This document shows, one piece after another, positions 6,900 to 16,241 of a DNA stretch of 64,000 bases (position 1 is its first letter; each line of letters begins with the position of its first letter). The DNA is from Listeria innocua. GTDB lineage: Bacteria; Bacillota; Bacilli; Lactobacillales; Listeriaceae. The DNA is taken from positions 728,001 through 792,000 of the forward strand of contig NZ_CP117229.1 in assembly GCF_028596125.1 (NCBI RefSeq), in the 5' to 3' direction. The translations under genes and the position numbers were made by a program. The notes beneath the pieces were generated by a model, which worked only from the letters and a program-made list of their open reading frames with translations, did not search any database and had not been told where the DNA came from.

Positions 6900-8207
6900 G
6901 TGAATAATTTGGTTATCGCAAACCGCGCTTTTATACAAACAAGCACCGAACAAATAAAAAAAGAACTAAATAATCAAAAATTAGCTGACATGTATGAAAA
7001 GTGTATGGAAAACACATTAGACACCACCATTAAAATCAGGGAAAACGGTCTCACATTTATTTTAACAGGGGATATTCCAGCGATGTGGTTACGTGATTCT
7101 GTATGCCAAGTACGACCGTTCCTGCTTTTCGCTAAAGAAAATGAAGAAATTGAGTCGATGTTGATTGGTCTTAGCAAAGAACAAGTCCGATTAGTTGGAA
7201 TCGATCCTTATGCTAACGCTTTCAATGAAACGCCAAATGGAGCTGGGCATCAAGCTGATAAAACAGAAATGCATCCACAAGTATGGGAACGAAAATATGA
7301 GATTGATTCGTTATGCTATCCGATTCAATTAGCGTACTTTATTTGGAAAATTACTGGAAGAACAGAACAATTTGACGCTGCATTTTTCAAGATGTTACAA
7401 ACGATTTTTGCTTTATGGGAAGTAGAACAACATCATGAAACAAAATCGCCTTATCGTTTTGAACGGCTGGACTGTGTTCCTTCTGATACTCTAAAAAGAA
7501 ACGGATTAGGAACGGAAACAGCTTACACCGGTATGCTTTGGTCAGGATTTAGACCAAGTGATGATGCTTGTGAATATGGGTACCTTATCCCTTCAAATAT
7601 GTTTGCAGTAGTAGTTTTAGGTTATGCCAAAGAAATTATAGAAGCTTTTTATCCAAGCGAAGTAGAAACGATAAAACAAGCAATTACATTACAAAATGAG
7701 ATTCAATTAGGAATTGAAAAATTTGGTACATATAATCATCCGACTTTTGGTGAAATATTTGCATTTGAAGTAGATGGGCTTGGAAATCAATTATTGATGG
7801 ATGATGCCAATGTTCCAAGTTTACTTTCTATGCCAATCATCCAATATCTTGAGAAAGAGTCGCCAATTTATCAGAACACGCGGAAGTTTATTTTAAGTAA
7901 ATCAAATCCGTATTATTTTGAAGGTGAGCTTGCAAAAGGAATTGGTAGTCCGCATACACCAGCAGGATATATTTGGCCAATTGGACTGGCGATTCAAGGA
8001 CTCACTGCAAATGATGAATCAGAAAAATTGGAGATTTTACAAATGTTGTTAAGAACGGATGCAGGAACTGGATTAATGCATGAATCGTTTCATCCAGATC
8101 ACCCGGAAGACTTTACGCGTGAATGGTTTTCCTGGGCAAATATGATGTTTTGCGAATTAATTCTTGATGTAGCCGGATTTCGAATGGCAAGTGTTTTAAA
8201 GAACTAA
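6900..8207 (+). CDS. GH125 exo-alpha-1,6-mannosidase (cytoplasmic)
   Basis: 435 residues. Translation starts near 6909 or at the upstream TTG/ATT-rich start region at 6900, behind AAAAGGAG at 6893-6900; TTG at 6909 is an equally good choice (432 residues). The family hallmark of metal-independent GH125 mannosidases is visible: GDIPAMWLRDSVCQVRPF near residues 58-75, followed by DPYANAFNE and a C-terminal HESFHPDHPEDFTREWFSWANMMF. GH125 enzymes release mannose from alpha-1,6-linked mannosides. There is no signal peptide, so it acts on imported oligosaccharides. It is the first gene of an operon with an ABC importer and GH76. Confidence 0.85.
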   Translation: MNNLVIANRAFIQTSTEQIKKELNNQKLADMYEKCMENTLDTTIKIRENGLTFILTGDIPAMWLRDSVCQVRPFLLFAKENEEIESMLIGLSKEQVRLVGIDPYANAFNETPNGAGHQADKTEMHPQVWERKYEIDSLCYPIQLAYFIWKITGRTEQFDAAFFKMLQTIFALWEVEQHHETKSPYRFERLDCVPSDTLKRNGLGTETAYTGMLWSGFRPSDDACEYGYLIPSNMFAVVVLGYAKEIIEAFYPSEVETIKQAITLQNEIQLGIEKFGTYNHPTFGEIFAFEVDGLGNQLLMDDANVPSLLSMPIIQYLEKESPIYQNTRKFILSKSNPYYFEGELAKGIGSPHTPAGYIWPIGLAIQGLTANDESEKLEILQMLLRTDAGTGLMHESFHPDHPEDFTREWFSWANMMFCELILDVAGFRMASVLKN

Positions 8208-8223
8208 CGAAGGAGGCTTAATG

Positions 8224-9114
8224 ATGGCAACGATTAGAAATAAATCTGTTCAAATACATCAACAACGAATGGCTTACCTTTTTATTGCACTTCCAGTTTT
8301 ACTACTGGCAATTTTTATGATTCTTCCAATTGGAATGGCTCTGTTTGTCAGTTTTACAGATTATGATATTGTTAATTCTCCCAACTGGATCGGCTTTGAC
8401 AATTACATAAAAATGTTTAGAGATCCTTATTTTCTCATTTCATTAAAGAATACGATTATCTACACAGCTTTGTTTGTACCACTTGGTCTTGTAGCATCGC
8501 TTGGAGCTGCTATCTTGATTAATATGAATAAAAAAGGAGCAGGTTTATTTCGGACATTTTTTTATGTGCCGGTATTATGCTCTACGGTAGCAACAGCGAC
8601 TATCTGGTATTGGTTGCTTAATCCGCAGTATGGTTTGATTAATCGTGTTTTAGGATGGTTTGGGATTAATGGTCCTGCATGGCTTTATGATTCGAACTGG
8701 GCAATGTTTGCGATTGTGATGATGAGTGTTTGGATGACATTTGGAACAAATATGATGATTTTTCTTGCTGGTCTTCAAGGCATCCCAGCTAACTTATATG
8801 AAGCTTCTAAAATTGAAGGCGCTTCAAGATGGAAAACGTTTCGTTATGTCACTTGGCCATCCCTTTCCCGAACTACTTTTCTCGTAACAACGATGCTAAT
8901 TATCAACGCTTTTCAGGTGTTTGATCAAGCATATGTACTAACAAAAGGCGGCCCAGGAAACTCAACGATCACCCTTGTCTACTATATTTACAATGAAGGT
9001 TTTGGGGGATTAAAAATGGGCTATGCTTCCGCGATTTCTTTTGTACTATTTTTAATCATACTAGTATTTTCGATTATTAATATGCGTGTGAATAAAGAAG
9101 ATAGAACAGCTTAA
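8224..9114 (+). CDS. Sugar ABC transporter permease (MalF type)
   Basis: About 296 residues; of two adjacent ATGs the second (8224) has better spacing from GGAGG. Six hydrophobic segments and the EAA loop (EASKIEGASRWKTFRYVTWPSL) identify a CUT1-type permease. First of a heterodimeric permease pair 16 bp downstream of the GH125 gene. No ATPase gene is present in the operon; CUT1 systems in Listeria commonly share a general MsmK-type ATPase encoded elsewhere. Confidence 0.9.
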   Translation: MATIRNKSVQIHQQRMAYLFIALPVLLLAIFMILPIGMALFVSFTDYDIVNSPNWIGFDNYIKMFRDPYFLISLKNTIIYTALFVPLGLVASLGAAILINMNKKGAGLFRTFFYVPVLCSTVATATIWYWLLNPQYGLINRVLGWFGINGPAWLYDSNWAMFAIVMMSVWMTFGTNMMIFLAGLQGIPANLYEASKIEGASRWKTFRYVTWPSLSRTTFLVTTMLIINAFQVFDQAYVLTKGGPGNSTITLVYYIYNEGFGGLKMGYASAISFVLFLIILVFSIINMRVNKEDRTA

Positions 9115-9125
9115 GGAGGGTTGGT

Positions 9126-10001
9126 ATGAATACCATAAAATTAAAAAAAGGGAGCAAGTCGTTCATTTGGTATATTGCAGTACTTCTAATTAGTTTAGTG
9201 ACTGTTTTCCCGCTTATTTGGACAGTATCTACTTCCTTTAAACCAACGAGTGAAATTTTAAGTAATAGCATGAACTTAATTCCTAAAATGTTTACTTGGG
9301 ATAATTACAAAGATGTGTTTAGTACAACCCCATTTGCTCGCTATCTAGTCAACTCTTTAATACTTGCAGTTGGTGGAGTGCTCACTAATTTATTCTTTGG
9401 CTCACTAGCAGGGTATGCTTTTGCTAAGCTACCTTTTAAAGGGAAAAAAGGTCTTTTTATGACATTTTTAGGAAGCATGATGATTCCGGCTGTAGTAACA
9501 ATGATTCCATCGTTTTTAGTCTTAAAGAATTTCCCGTTGATGGGTGGTAATGATATTACTGGCCATGGTGGAATGGGTTTTATTAATACTTACTGGGCAA
9601 TTTTGATTCCAGGAGCTGCTGGCGCGTTTTCGATCTTTTTTATGAAACAGTTCTTTGAAACTTTGCCAGATGAACTTTCGGAAGCTGCAAGAATAGACGG
9701 TTGTTCGGAGTTTAAAATCTTTTGGAAAATCTATATGCCACTTGCTAAAACAGCGCTTGCTACCCTTGGAATAATGACATTTCAGGCTGGCTGGAATCAG
9801 TTTATGTGGCCCTTGATTGTTCTTAATTCGCAAAAAATGATGACTGTTCAAGTAGGACTTGCTTCCTTTCAATATAACGAAAGTGCCAATTATGGGGCTT
9901 TAATGGCTGGGACAATTGTTTCCACCATTCCTGTATTGTTTGTTTTTATTTTTGCACAAAAATATTTTGTAGAAGGTATTGCGCATAATGGCGGTAAATA
10001 A
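9126..10001 (+). CDS. Sugar ABC transporter permease (MalG type)
   Basis: 291 residues, six predicted membrane spans and the EAA motif SEAARIDGCSEFKIFWKIYMPLA. A typical second CUT1 permease, 11 bp after the first with GGAGGG. Pairs with the preceding permease and the lipoprotein that follows to import mannose oligosaccharides (inferred from the flanking glycosidases). Confidence 0.9.
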   Translation: MNTIKLKKGSKSFIWYIAVLLISLVTVFPLIWTVSTSFKPTSEILSNSMNLIPKMFTWDNYKDVFSTTPFARYLVNSLILAVGGVLTNLFFGSLAGYAFAKLPFKGKKGLFMTFLGSMMIPAVVTMIPSFLVLKNFPLMGGNDITGHGGMGFINTYWAILIPGAAGAFSIFFMKQFFETLPDELSEAARIDGCSEFKIFWKIYMPLAKTALATLGIMTFQAGWNQFMWPLIVLNSQKMMTVQVGLASFQYNESANYGALMAGTIVSTIPVLFVFIFAQKYFVEGIAHNGGK

Positions 10002-10021
10002 ACTAAAAAGGAGTGTATAGG

Positions 10022-11275
10022 ATGAAAAAAGTATTGTTAGCAATTCTTAGTATGGTGTTGTTACTCAGTTTAGCGGCTTGTGGTGGAGGTTCAGACAGTA
10101 GTAAGGATAAGGACGGAAAAGAAGAAATTGTTATGTGGGGTTCTTGGTCAGGAGATCAGATTAAACAGTTAGAAAAACAAATCGATAGTTATAATAAGTC
10201 ACAAGATAAGTATAAAGTAAAATATGTAATGCAAGAAAATGTGGAAGAAAAATTATTAACCGGAATTGCAGGTGGTGAACTCCCTGATATTATTATGTGG
10301 GATCGCTATCAAACAGCTCTTTATGCACCAAAAGGAGTGCTTGAACCACTAGATAAACTTGTCAAAGAAGACAACGTGAAGATGGACGATTTTTATGAAG
10401 AATCAGTGAAAGAAATGACCTACAGTGATAAATTATATGGTTTACCACTATTAAATGATAATCGAATTCTATTTTACAATAAAAAATTATTACAAGAAGC
10501 TGGCGTAAAACCACCAACTACATGGGATGAATTAGCAACCGCTGCGCAAAAAACAACGAAATGGGATGGAAATAAAATGACGCAAGCAGGAATGTCGCTT
10601 CAAGATGTTGGCTTGTTTAACTTATATTTAATGCAAGCAGGTGGCGAACTAGTAACTCCTGATAATAAAAAAACGGCATTCAATTCAGAACAAGGCTTAG
10701 AAGTACTTAATTACTGGGATAAAATGCAAAATGATTTAAAAGTATACCAACGTGGTTTTGATGATGGTTCTGATGCTTTTGCAGCTGGAAAAGAAGCAAT
10801 GACATACAACGGTCCATGGGCTTTAGCGGATTATAATAAAGTAGAGAATCTTGATTACGGTGTAGTAGAACCGCCAAAAGGACCAAATGGTGATAAAGGT
10901 GCGATTATGGGCGGGTTTGGATTAGTAATGCCTAAACAAGCGGAACATAAAGACGGCGCATGGGACTTTATGAAGTGGTGGACAACAAAACCAGAAAATG
11001 GTGTAGAGTTTGCTAAAATTAGTGGTTGGTTACCAGCGAATAAAATTGCTGCTGAAGATGAATACTTTACGAAAGACCCTAATTATTCTGTTTTTGTAAA
11101 TACAATGAAATATGCTAAAATCCGTCCGACTGTGGCAGGTTATGCAGATGTAGAAGGTTTAGCAATGAAACCTCAATTTGAGAAATTCATGAATGGTAAT
11201 ATTTCAGCGGAAAAAGCTTTATCACAAGCTGAAAAAGAAGGAAACCAAATTTTAAAAGAAGAGAGAGATAAATAA
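10022..11275 (+). CDS. Sugar-binding lipoprotein of the mannan ABC importer
   Basis: The ATG at 10022 is chosen because AAAAGGAG lies 9 nt before it. The 417-residue product begins with a lipoprotein signal (KKVLLAILSMVLLLSLAACGG), Cys about residue 19. The mature part is a family-1 extracellular solute-binding protein: TWDELATAAQKTTK and MTYNGPWALADY blocks, and a C-terminal KALSQAEKEGNQIL segment. It captures the oligosaccharide outside the membrane. Confidence 0.9.
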   Translation: MKKVLLAILSMVLLLSLAACGGGSDSSKDKDGKEEIVMWGSWSGDQIKQLEKQIDSYNKSQDKYKVKYVMQENVEEKLLTGIAGGELPDIIMWDRYQTALYAPKGVLEPLDKLVKEDNVKMDDFYEESVKEMTYSDKLYGLPLLNDNRILFYNKKLLQEAGVKPPTTWDELATAAQKTTKWDGNKMTQAGMSLQDVGLFNLYLMQAGGELVTPDNKKTAFNSEQGLEVLNYWDKMQNDLKVYQRGFDDGSDAFAAGKEAMTYNGPWALADYNKVENLDYGVVEPPKGPNGDKGAIMGGFGLVMPKQAEHKDGAWDFMKWWTTKPENGVEFAKISGWLPANKIAAEDEYFTKDPNYSVFVNTMKYAKIRPTVAGYADVEGLAMKPQFEKFMNGNISAEKALSQAEKEGNQILKEERDK

Positions 11276-11278
11276 ACG

Positions 11279-12304
11279 ATGAAATGGTCCGAATATGCAA
11301 ATTTAGCTCAACAAAGTTTAGAAAAATTTTATCTTGCGGATACAAAAGAACAATTTTTAAATAACTTTTATCCGACAGGAAATCCGGAAGAAGATAATAA
11401 GGTTTTTAATTATTGGTGGCTAGCTCACTTGGTTGAAGTACGACTAGATGCATACTTACGCACGAAAAAACAAGCGGATTTGGAGGTAGCCGAAAACACA
11501 TATCTGCATAATAAAAACAGAAATGGTGGAACACTTATTCATGATTTTTATGATGATATGCTTTGGAACGCACTTGCGGCTTATCGTCTATATAAAGCGA
11601 CTGGAAAATCAATTTATTTAGAAGATGCACAGTTGGTTTGGCAGGATTTAGTGGATACTGGTTGGAACGACATCATGGGCGGTGGCTTTGCTTGGCGTCG
11701 ACCACAAATGTATTATAAAAACACACCCGTGAATGCACCGTTCATCATTCTTTCTTGTTGGCTATATAATGAACTTAATGAAACGAAATATTTAGAGTGG
11801 GCAATGAAGACTTACGAATGGCAAACTAAAGTCCTTGTACGTGAAGATGGTTTTGTAGAAGATGGCATTAACCGTTTAGAAGACGGAGCCATTGATTATG
11901 AATGGAAATTTACTTATAACCAAGGTGTGTATATTGGAGCTAATTTAGAATTATACCGTATCACTAAAGAAGCAAAATATTTAGACACAGCGAATAAAAC
12001 TGCGGATATATCATTAAAAGAATTAACGGAAGATGATATATTTAAAGATGAAGGAAATGGCGGAGACGAAGGGCTTTTCAAAGGAATCTTTTACAGATAT
12101 TTTACAGATTTAATAGAAGAAACGGCGAATAAAACTTACCGGGATTTTGTACTAAATAGTTGTCAAATACTCGTTGAAAGCGCAAAAGTAGATGGATATT
12201 TGTTAATGGGGATGAATTGGAAAGAAAAACCTTCTGGAAAAATTCCTTATTCAGCAGAATTAAGCGGAATGATCGCACTTGAAATGGCTGCAAAATTAGA
12301 ATAA
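11279..12304 (+). CDS. GH76 endo-alpha-1,6-mannanase-like hydrolase (cytoplasmic)
   Basis: 341 residues of the (alpha/alpha)6-barrel GH76 family. The catalytic Asp pair is at 92-93 (HDFYDDMLWNALAAYRLY), with GGGFAWRR near 140 and KFTYNQGVYIGANLELYR near 205. GH76 cleaves internal alpha-1,6-mannosidic bonds of fungal or mycobacterial mannans. Unlike most characterised GH76 enzymes there is no signal peptide, so it would work inside the cell on imported chains together with GH125. Weak ribosome site, 3 bp after the lipoprotein stop. It ends at a bidirectional terminator. Confidence 0.85.
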   Translation: MKWSEYANLAQQSLEKFYLADTKEQFLNNFYPTGNPEEDNKVFNYWWLAHLVEVRLDAYLRTKKQADLEVAENTYLHNKNRNGGTLIHDFYDDMLWNALAAYRLYKATGKSIYLEDAQLVWQDLVDTGWNDIMGGGFAWRRPQMYYKNTPVNAPFIILSCWLYNELNETKYLEWAMKTYEWQTKVLVREDGFVEDGINRLEDGAIDYEWKFTYNQGVYIGANLELYRITKEAKYLDTANKTADISLKELTEDDIFKDEGNGGDEGLFKGIFYRYFTDLIEETANKTYRDFVLNSCQILVESAKVDGYLLMGMNWKEKPSGKIPYSAELSGMIALEMAAKLE

Positions 12305-12310
12305 TAAAAA

Positions 12311-12338
12311 AAGCACTTCCTACTTGGAGGTGCTTTTT
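12311..12338. terminator. Bidirectional terminator between mannan operon and its regulator
   Basis: AAGCACTTCC 12311-12320 pairs with GGAGGTGCTT 12326-12335 (one G-U pair), with A-rich and T-rich flanks on both sides. The regulator stop codon lies inside it. Confidence 0.85.
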
Positions 12339-13438
12339 AGTGGCTCGACTGAATCTCCTTCTACAAGCATTGGAGGTAAAGTTTCTTTATTTATCGTATC
12401 TGGCTTAAGCACTTGATTTAAAAGCATATCCACTGCTTTAACGCCTATTTCATACTGTGCTTGTTTTATATGTGTAAATTGGAATGCGGAGGTATCAAAA
12501 AAATTATCCGGATGATCAAAACAAACCACAGATAAATTAGTAGGAATAGATTTGCCTAACTTATTACATGCTTGTTTTATCAAAAGGGCGATATTGTATT
12601 CTGTCGCTACAAGGGCAGTAATTTCTGGATGTGTTTCTAAAAAATGAGCAATTTTATCAATATCTGTTTGAATGGAAACCGTTGAATTTGGCATCACTGA
12701 TTCAATTTCACGAAAAACATAATCAGAATGAAAAGCGGTATGGAAAGATGCATGTCCACGAATAAAACCATTCACTCGACTATCAAGCGTAGAAACTGGA
12801 CTAGTAGACGTTATCATTCCAATGTGCTTATGGCCAAGTTCAAATAATTTCTCTGTAATAATACGACCAGCTTCTGTATTGTCAGAACTAATAGAGGATA
12901 TTGGTAAACCTTCTAACGTACGATCTATCACAACTAAAGGGAATTTTTGAGAAGCAAGCTCCAGTAAGGTTGGTGAAACAAATTTAGAACTAGCAGGTAA
13001 AATAAGTATCCCAGCAACATTCATTTCAATAAACTCTTGCAGTATTTCTTCTTCTCGCTCAGTATCTCCCAGTGATTTTTTTACAATAATATGAGCTTTA
13101 GAGTCACTGTGCTCTAGCATACCAGATAATAAAATTGTTCCAAAAGTGTCGTCGAAATTTGTCATAATACAACCAAAAAGTGGTTTATCGAACTTCCTCG
13201 TTTCGATTTGCTCACTATTTGGCGAGTCATTAATAACAAAAGTACCGACACGAGGGCGCCTTGAAATATAACCATCTTTTTTTAATAATTCCAGCGCTTT
13301 TTTTAACGTAATACTGCTCACATCAAATTGAGCCATTAATTCATTTTCGGTCGGCATTTTGCTACCAACAGGAATCTTGCCTTCTTGAATGGATAATTTA
13401 AGCTGATCATAAACTTTTTGATATAGTAGTGTTTTCAT
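12320..13438 (-). CDS. GntR/LacI-type (AraR-like) transcriptional regulator
   Basis: 372 residues. N-terminal GntR winged helix (residues 1-68: YDQLKLSIQEGKIPVGSKMPTE and SSITLKKALELLKKDGY) fused to a LacI-type periplasmic-binding-protein effector domain (PLFGCIMTNFDD to the end, with ISSDNTEAGRIITEKLFELGHKHIGMI). This is the AraR architecture. It is convergent with the mannan operon and carries the same palindrome upstream, so it probably represses the operon and itself, released by a mannose oligosaccharide. Confidence 0.9.
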   Translation of the reverse strand: MKTLLYQKVYDQLKLSIQEGKIPVGSKMPTENELMAQFDVSSITLKKALELLKKDGYISRRPRVGTFVINDSPNSEQIETRKFDKPLFGCIMTNFDDTFGTILLSGMLEHSDSKAHIIVKKSLGDTEREEEILQEFIEMNVAGILILPASSKFVSPTLLELASQKFPLVVIDRTLEGLPISSISSDNTEAGRIITEKLFELGHKHIGMITSTSPVSTLDSRVNGFIRGHASFHTAFHSDYVFREIESVMPNSTVSIQTDIDKIAHFLETHPEITALVATEYNIALLIKQACNKLGKSIPTNLSVVCFDHPDNFFDTSAFQFTHIKQAQYEIGVKAVDMLLNQVLKPDTINKETLPPMLVEGDSVEPLKSTSK

Positions 13439-13467
13439 TTACTCACCCATTAAATATATTTTATAAT

Positions 13468-13483
13468 ATTAATTATATTTAAT
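13468..13483. promoter_or_regulatory. Operator palindrome ATTAANTATANTTAAT, copy 2
   Basis: Reads ATTAAATATAATTAAT on the minus strand, 30 bp upstream of the regulator start, with one mismatch to the copy at 6876-6891. This suggests autoregulation. Confidence 0.6.
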
Positions 13484-13598
13484 TTTAAGCATAATGTAAA
13501 CTAATTACGATAAAAAAGTGAAAATCTCTTTACAAACTTTAATAAATGGATGACTCATGTTAAACTTAAATTTAGGAAAAAAAGGAAAAGGTGTAGAA

Positions 13599-14351
13599 AT
13601 GGCTATAAAAAAATTAAACGATTTTTATTTTAAAAAACTTAGTAGCTGGAATTTAATACATAGCTTTATGAAAGGTTTTTGGAGAGCGTTTTTTTTATTA
13701 GTGCTGCTTTTAATTGTTGGTAATGTTATAGTCATGAATTTAGTGGATAATCGTTTTTTTATTCCAGTAATTTTGGTTAGTTTACTCTGTATTCCACTTT
13801 TTTATTACCTATTGATTTATAATCGGGCGAAAAAATTTATTAAAACCCGTTATCAGTTGCGTAATTTTAAAGAGTTAGCAGTTATGCGTCGCTATTTATT
13901 ATTTGCTTATTTAGAAAAAAGTGGCTTCAGCTCAAGAGATGACTTAGAAAAACTGCTTCGGTTTATTCACTCTGAAATGGCGGAAGAGAAAAAGAACTAT
14001 AAGCCACTTAGCACGATGATAGGCGTTTTTATAGCTGCATTTTTAGCTATATTAGGCGGGTCTTTTCTATTTTTAATGAATAATGTAGCGGAACGACTCA
14101 TTGCGGCAGTGATCATTATCGTTATGGCAATAGTATTGTATTTTTTCGGGATTACGATTATGTCAGTTATTCGTTCTAAATCAGAAATAAATGCAAAAAA
14201 AGAGCACGAACTAACAAAAGAAATAATTGCTATTCAAACAGCTATGTTAGTCACAGAAAATACGAGTTACCATCCCTTTTTGGCGATGGAGAAAAAAGTG
14301 AATGAAAACGATTTTTTGAAAGAGATTATTACATCACGGTCCTTTTTATAA
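13599..14351 (+). CDS. Four-span membrane protein of unknown function
   Basis: I do not recognise the family. Start set at the ATG at 13599, which has AAAGGTG just upstream; the ATG at 13557 has no ribosome site. The 250-residue product has two pairs of hydrophobic segments (about 20-75 and 155-205) separated by a charged, helical cytoplasmic region (KKFIKTRYQLRNFKELAVMRRYLLFAYLEKSG). It sits between the mannan regulator and a GntR regulator; a partnership with the latter 34 bp downstream is possible. Confidence 0.7.
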   Translation: MAIKKLNDFYFKKLSSWNLIHSFMKGFWRAFFLLVLLLIVGNVIVMNLVDNRFFIPVILVSLLCIPLFYYLLIYNRAKKFIKTRYQLRNFKELAVMRRYLLFAYLEKSGFSSRDDLEKLLRFIHSEMAEEKKNYKPLSTMIGVFIAAFLAILGGSFLFLMNNVAERLIAAVIIIVMAIVLYFFGITIMSVIRSKSEINAKKEHELTKEIIAIQTAMLVTENTSYHPFLAMEKKVNENDFLKEIITSRSFL

Positions 14352-14385
14352 CATAATTTTTTAGGCATACTTAGGAGGAAAAGTA

Positions 14386-15036
14386 ATGACAACCAAACGC
14401 AAAGAGACTAGAGAAAGTGTTTGTTATCGGGAAATTAAAAAGAAGATTAGAAACGGGGAACTAAAGCCAGGTGATCGCTTAATAGAAAACACGTTATCAG
14501 AGCAGTTGGGTATTAGTCGGACGCCCATTCGTAAAGCAATCGGGATGCTTGCTGCAGATGGATATGTGGAATATAATGATTTCCGCGGCGCTTTTGTTCG
14601 GGACAGTATTATTAATAAAGAACGTTATTTTGAAATGACTGAAATTCTTGGTTTATTTTTAAAACAAGCCATTCAAAAAATTCGTACTAAAAAAATCAGT
14701 TTTAATAAGATGCGCGTAGTCGCTAAGTTAGTAGAAATTGAACGTGACGTAGAACCAAGTGATCCAGCAGTTTATTTTGAATATGAGAAATGGTTTGTTA
14801 ATGATTTATTAACCTATATGAAAAATAATTACTACTTAAAAATTAGCAATGACTTTTTTAATAATATTCAAGAGTTTGGTGATGAAGAAGTAATTAAAAT
14901 CGCTCAAAACGCTTGTGTTAAAACAATCGCTAATATTCAGCGTTTTATCGATGCGCTTGAAGCACAAAATTACGACGAATGTATGGCGATCATTGATCAA
15001 GTCATTGATGCGCATGTATTAGTCGCTTATCGGTAA
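14386..15036 (+). CDS. GntR-family transcriptional regulator
   Basis: 216 residues. N-terminal GntR winged helix (YREIKKKIRNGELKPGDRLIENTLSEQL, SRTPIRKAIGMLAADGYVE) and an all-helical C-terminal ligand domain in the FadR/FCD range. AGGAGG precedes the ATG. The target is unknown; the unknown membrane protein upstream and the oxidoreductase downstream (convergent) are the nearest candidates. Confidence 0.85.
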   Translation: MTTKRKETRESVCYREIKKKIRNGELKPGDRLIENTLSEQLGISRTPIRKAIGMLAADGYVEYNDFRGAFVRDSIINKERYFEMTEILGLFLKQAIQKIRTKKISFNKMRVVAKLVEIERDVEPSDPAVYFEYEKWFVNDLLTYMKNNYYLKISNDFFNNIQEFGDEEVIKIAQNACVKTIANIQRFIDALEAQNYDECMAIIDQVIDAHVLVAYR

Positions 15037-15039
15037 AAA

Positions 15040-15075
15040 AGCATTGTCCCCATTCAAAAGGGACAATGCTTTTTT
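15040..15075. terminator. Bidirectional terminator
   Basis: AGCATTGTCCC 15040-15050 pairs perfectly with GGGACAATGCT 15060-15070, with T run on the plus side and A run on the other. Confidence 0.9.
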
Positions 15076-16064
15076 TATTTTATTTTTACTAAATATCTTC
15101 CGGTTATTCCGCCATTCATGATTTGGTGAAGAGCAGCTGGTAATTCAGAAAAATTGATTTCAGTAGCAAGCTCATTTAAATTAGTTAATTTAAAATCTGT
15201 TGCAAGTCGTTTCCAGATGCCTTCTCGTTTTGGCATTGGACAAAGAACGGAATCAATACCAAAAAGTTGAATCCCACGCAAGATAAAAGGGAAAACAGTT
15301 GTATCTAATTTTCCACCCGCTGACATACCACATGTCGTTACTGCCCCGCCGTATTTTACAGCAGTTAGTAAGTATGAAAGTGGTTTTCCGCCAACACAAT
15401 CAATCGCTCCTGCATATAGTTGTTTATCTAGAGCACGGATTTTTTCTGGTTGGAATGCTTCGCGGGGAACGACTTCTTTCGCGCCTAGTTTATGTAAGAA
15501 TGTTTCTGCGTCTTTTTTTCCTGAAGAAGCTACGACTGAATATCCTCTTTTAGCTAAAATGGCTGTGCTAAGGCTACCAACGCCGCCAGTAGCGCCACTC
15601 ACAGCGATTTTTCCAGCATCTGGTGTTACGCCGCTAAATTCCAGCGCATCGACCGAGAGAGCTGCTGTGAAGCCTGCTGTTCCAAGGATCATAGCTTCTT
15701 TGAGCGATAAACCTTTTGGTAAAGCGACCACCCATTCAGCAGGAACCCGGATAATTTCGCTATAGCCACCAAAATAGCTAACACCAAAATCATAGCTTGT
15801 TACGATAACTTCATCCCCGGCCTTAAAACGAGCTGATTTTGATTCAACAACGACACCACTTGCATCAATTCCTGGAATAAAAGGATATTCATTCACAATT
15901 TTTCCATCAGGAAGTACTGCCAGCCCATCTTTGTAATTAATACCAGAATAGTGAACCTCAATTGTTACTTCATTTTCTGGTAAGTTATCTAAAGTAGTTT
16001 CTCTAAAATGAAGTGAAGTATTGTCTGCCTCTTTTTCAATGAAAAGCGCTTGAAATGATTTCAT
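15075..16064 (-). CDS. YhdH/YhfP-family quinone oxidoreductase (zinc-free MDR)
   Basis: 329 residues of the medium-chain dehydrogenase superfamily. GINYKDGLAV at about 44 and the Rossmann signature GATGGVGSLSTAILAKRGY near 155 are diagnostic for the YhdH/AcuI acryloyl-CoA/quinone reductase branch. Structural-zinc cysteines are absent, as usual for the group. It probably reduces activated double bonds (acrylyl-CoA or quinones) with NADPH. Monocistronic, divergent from the lipid kinase. Confidence 0.9.
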   Translation of the reverse strand: MKSFQALFIEKEADNTSLHFRETTLDNLPENEVTIEVHYSGINYKDGLAVLPDGKIVNEYPFIPGIDASGVVVESKSARFKAGDEVIVTSYDFGVSYFGGYSEIIRVPAEWVVALPKGLSLKEAMILGTAGFTAALSVDALEFSGVTPDAGKIAVSGATGGVGSLSTAILAKRGYSVVASSGKKDAETFLHKLGAKEVVPREAFQPEKIRALDKQLYAGAIDCVGGKPLSYLLTAVKYGGAVTTCGMSAGGKLDTTVFPFILRGIQLFGIDSVLCPMPKREGIWKRLATDFKLTNLNELATEINFSELPAALHQIMNGGITGRYLVKIK

Positions 16065-16241
16065 TTATAAATTCCTCCACAACTCTATTTTGTGTTCATC
16101 TTCACTTTACGACTTTTTTCGGCATTTTTCAAGGCTGTGACTGGTACAAATCCCCATTTCAAGGTAAACTATAGTAGTGAAGATGCCTATATTATGTGTG
16201 AAAATATAAATAGAATTTTTTTGCAAGAGAGGGTGAGTGCG

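Noticed and set aside
16092-16241. N-terminal 50-residue extension of the lipid kinase frame
   Set aside because: No ribosome site and no family similarity; the conserved LLIVNPSSGK block starts right after the ATG at 16242.
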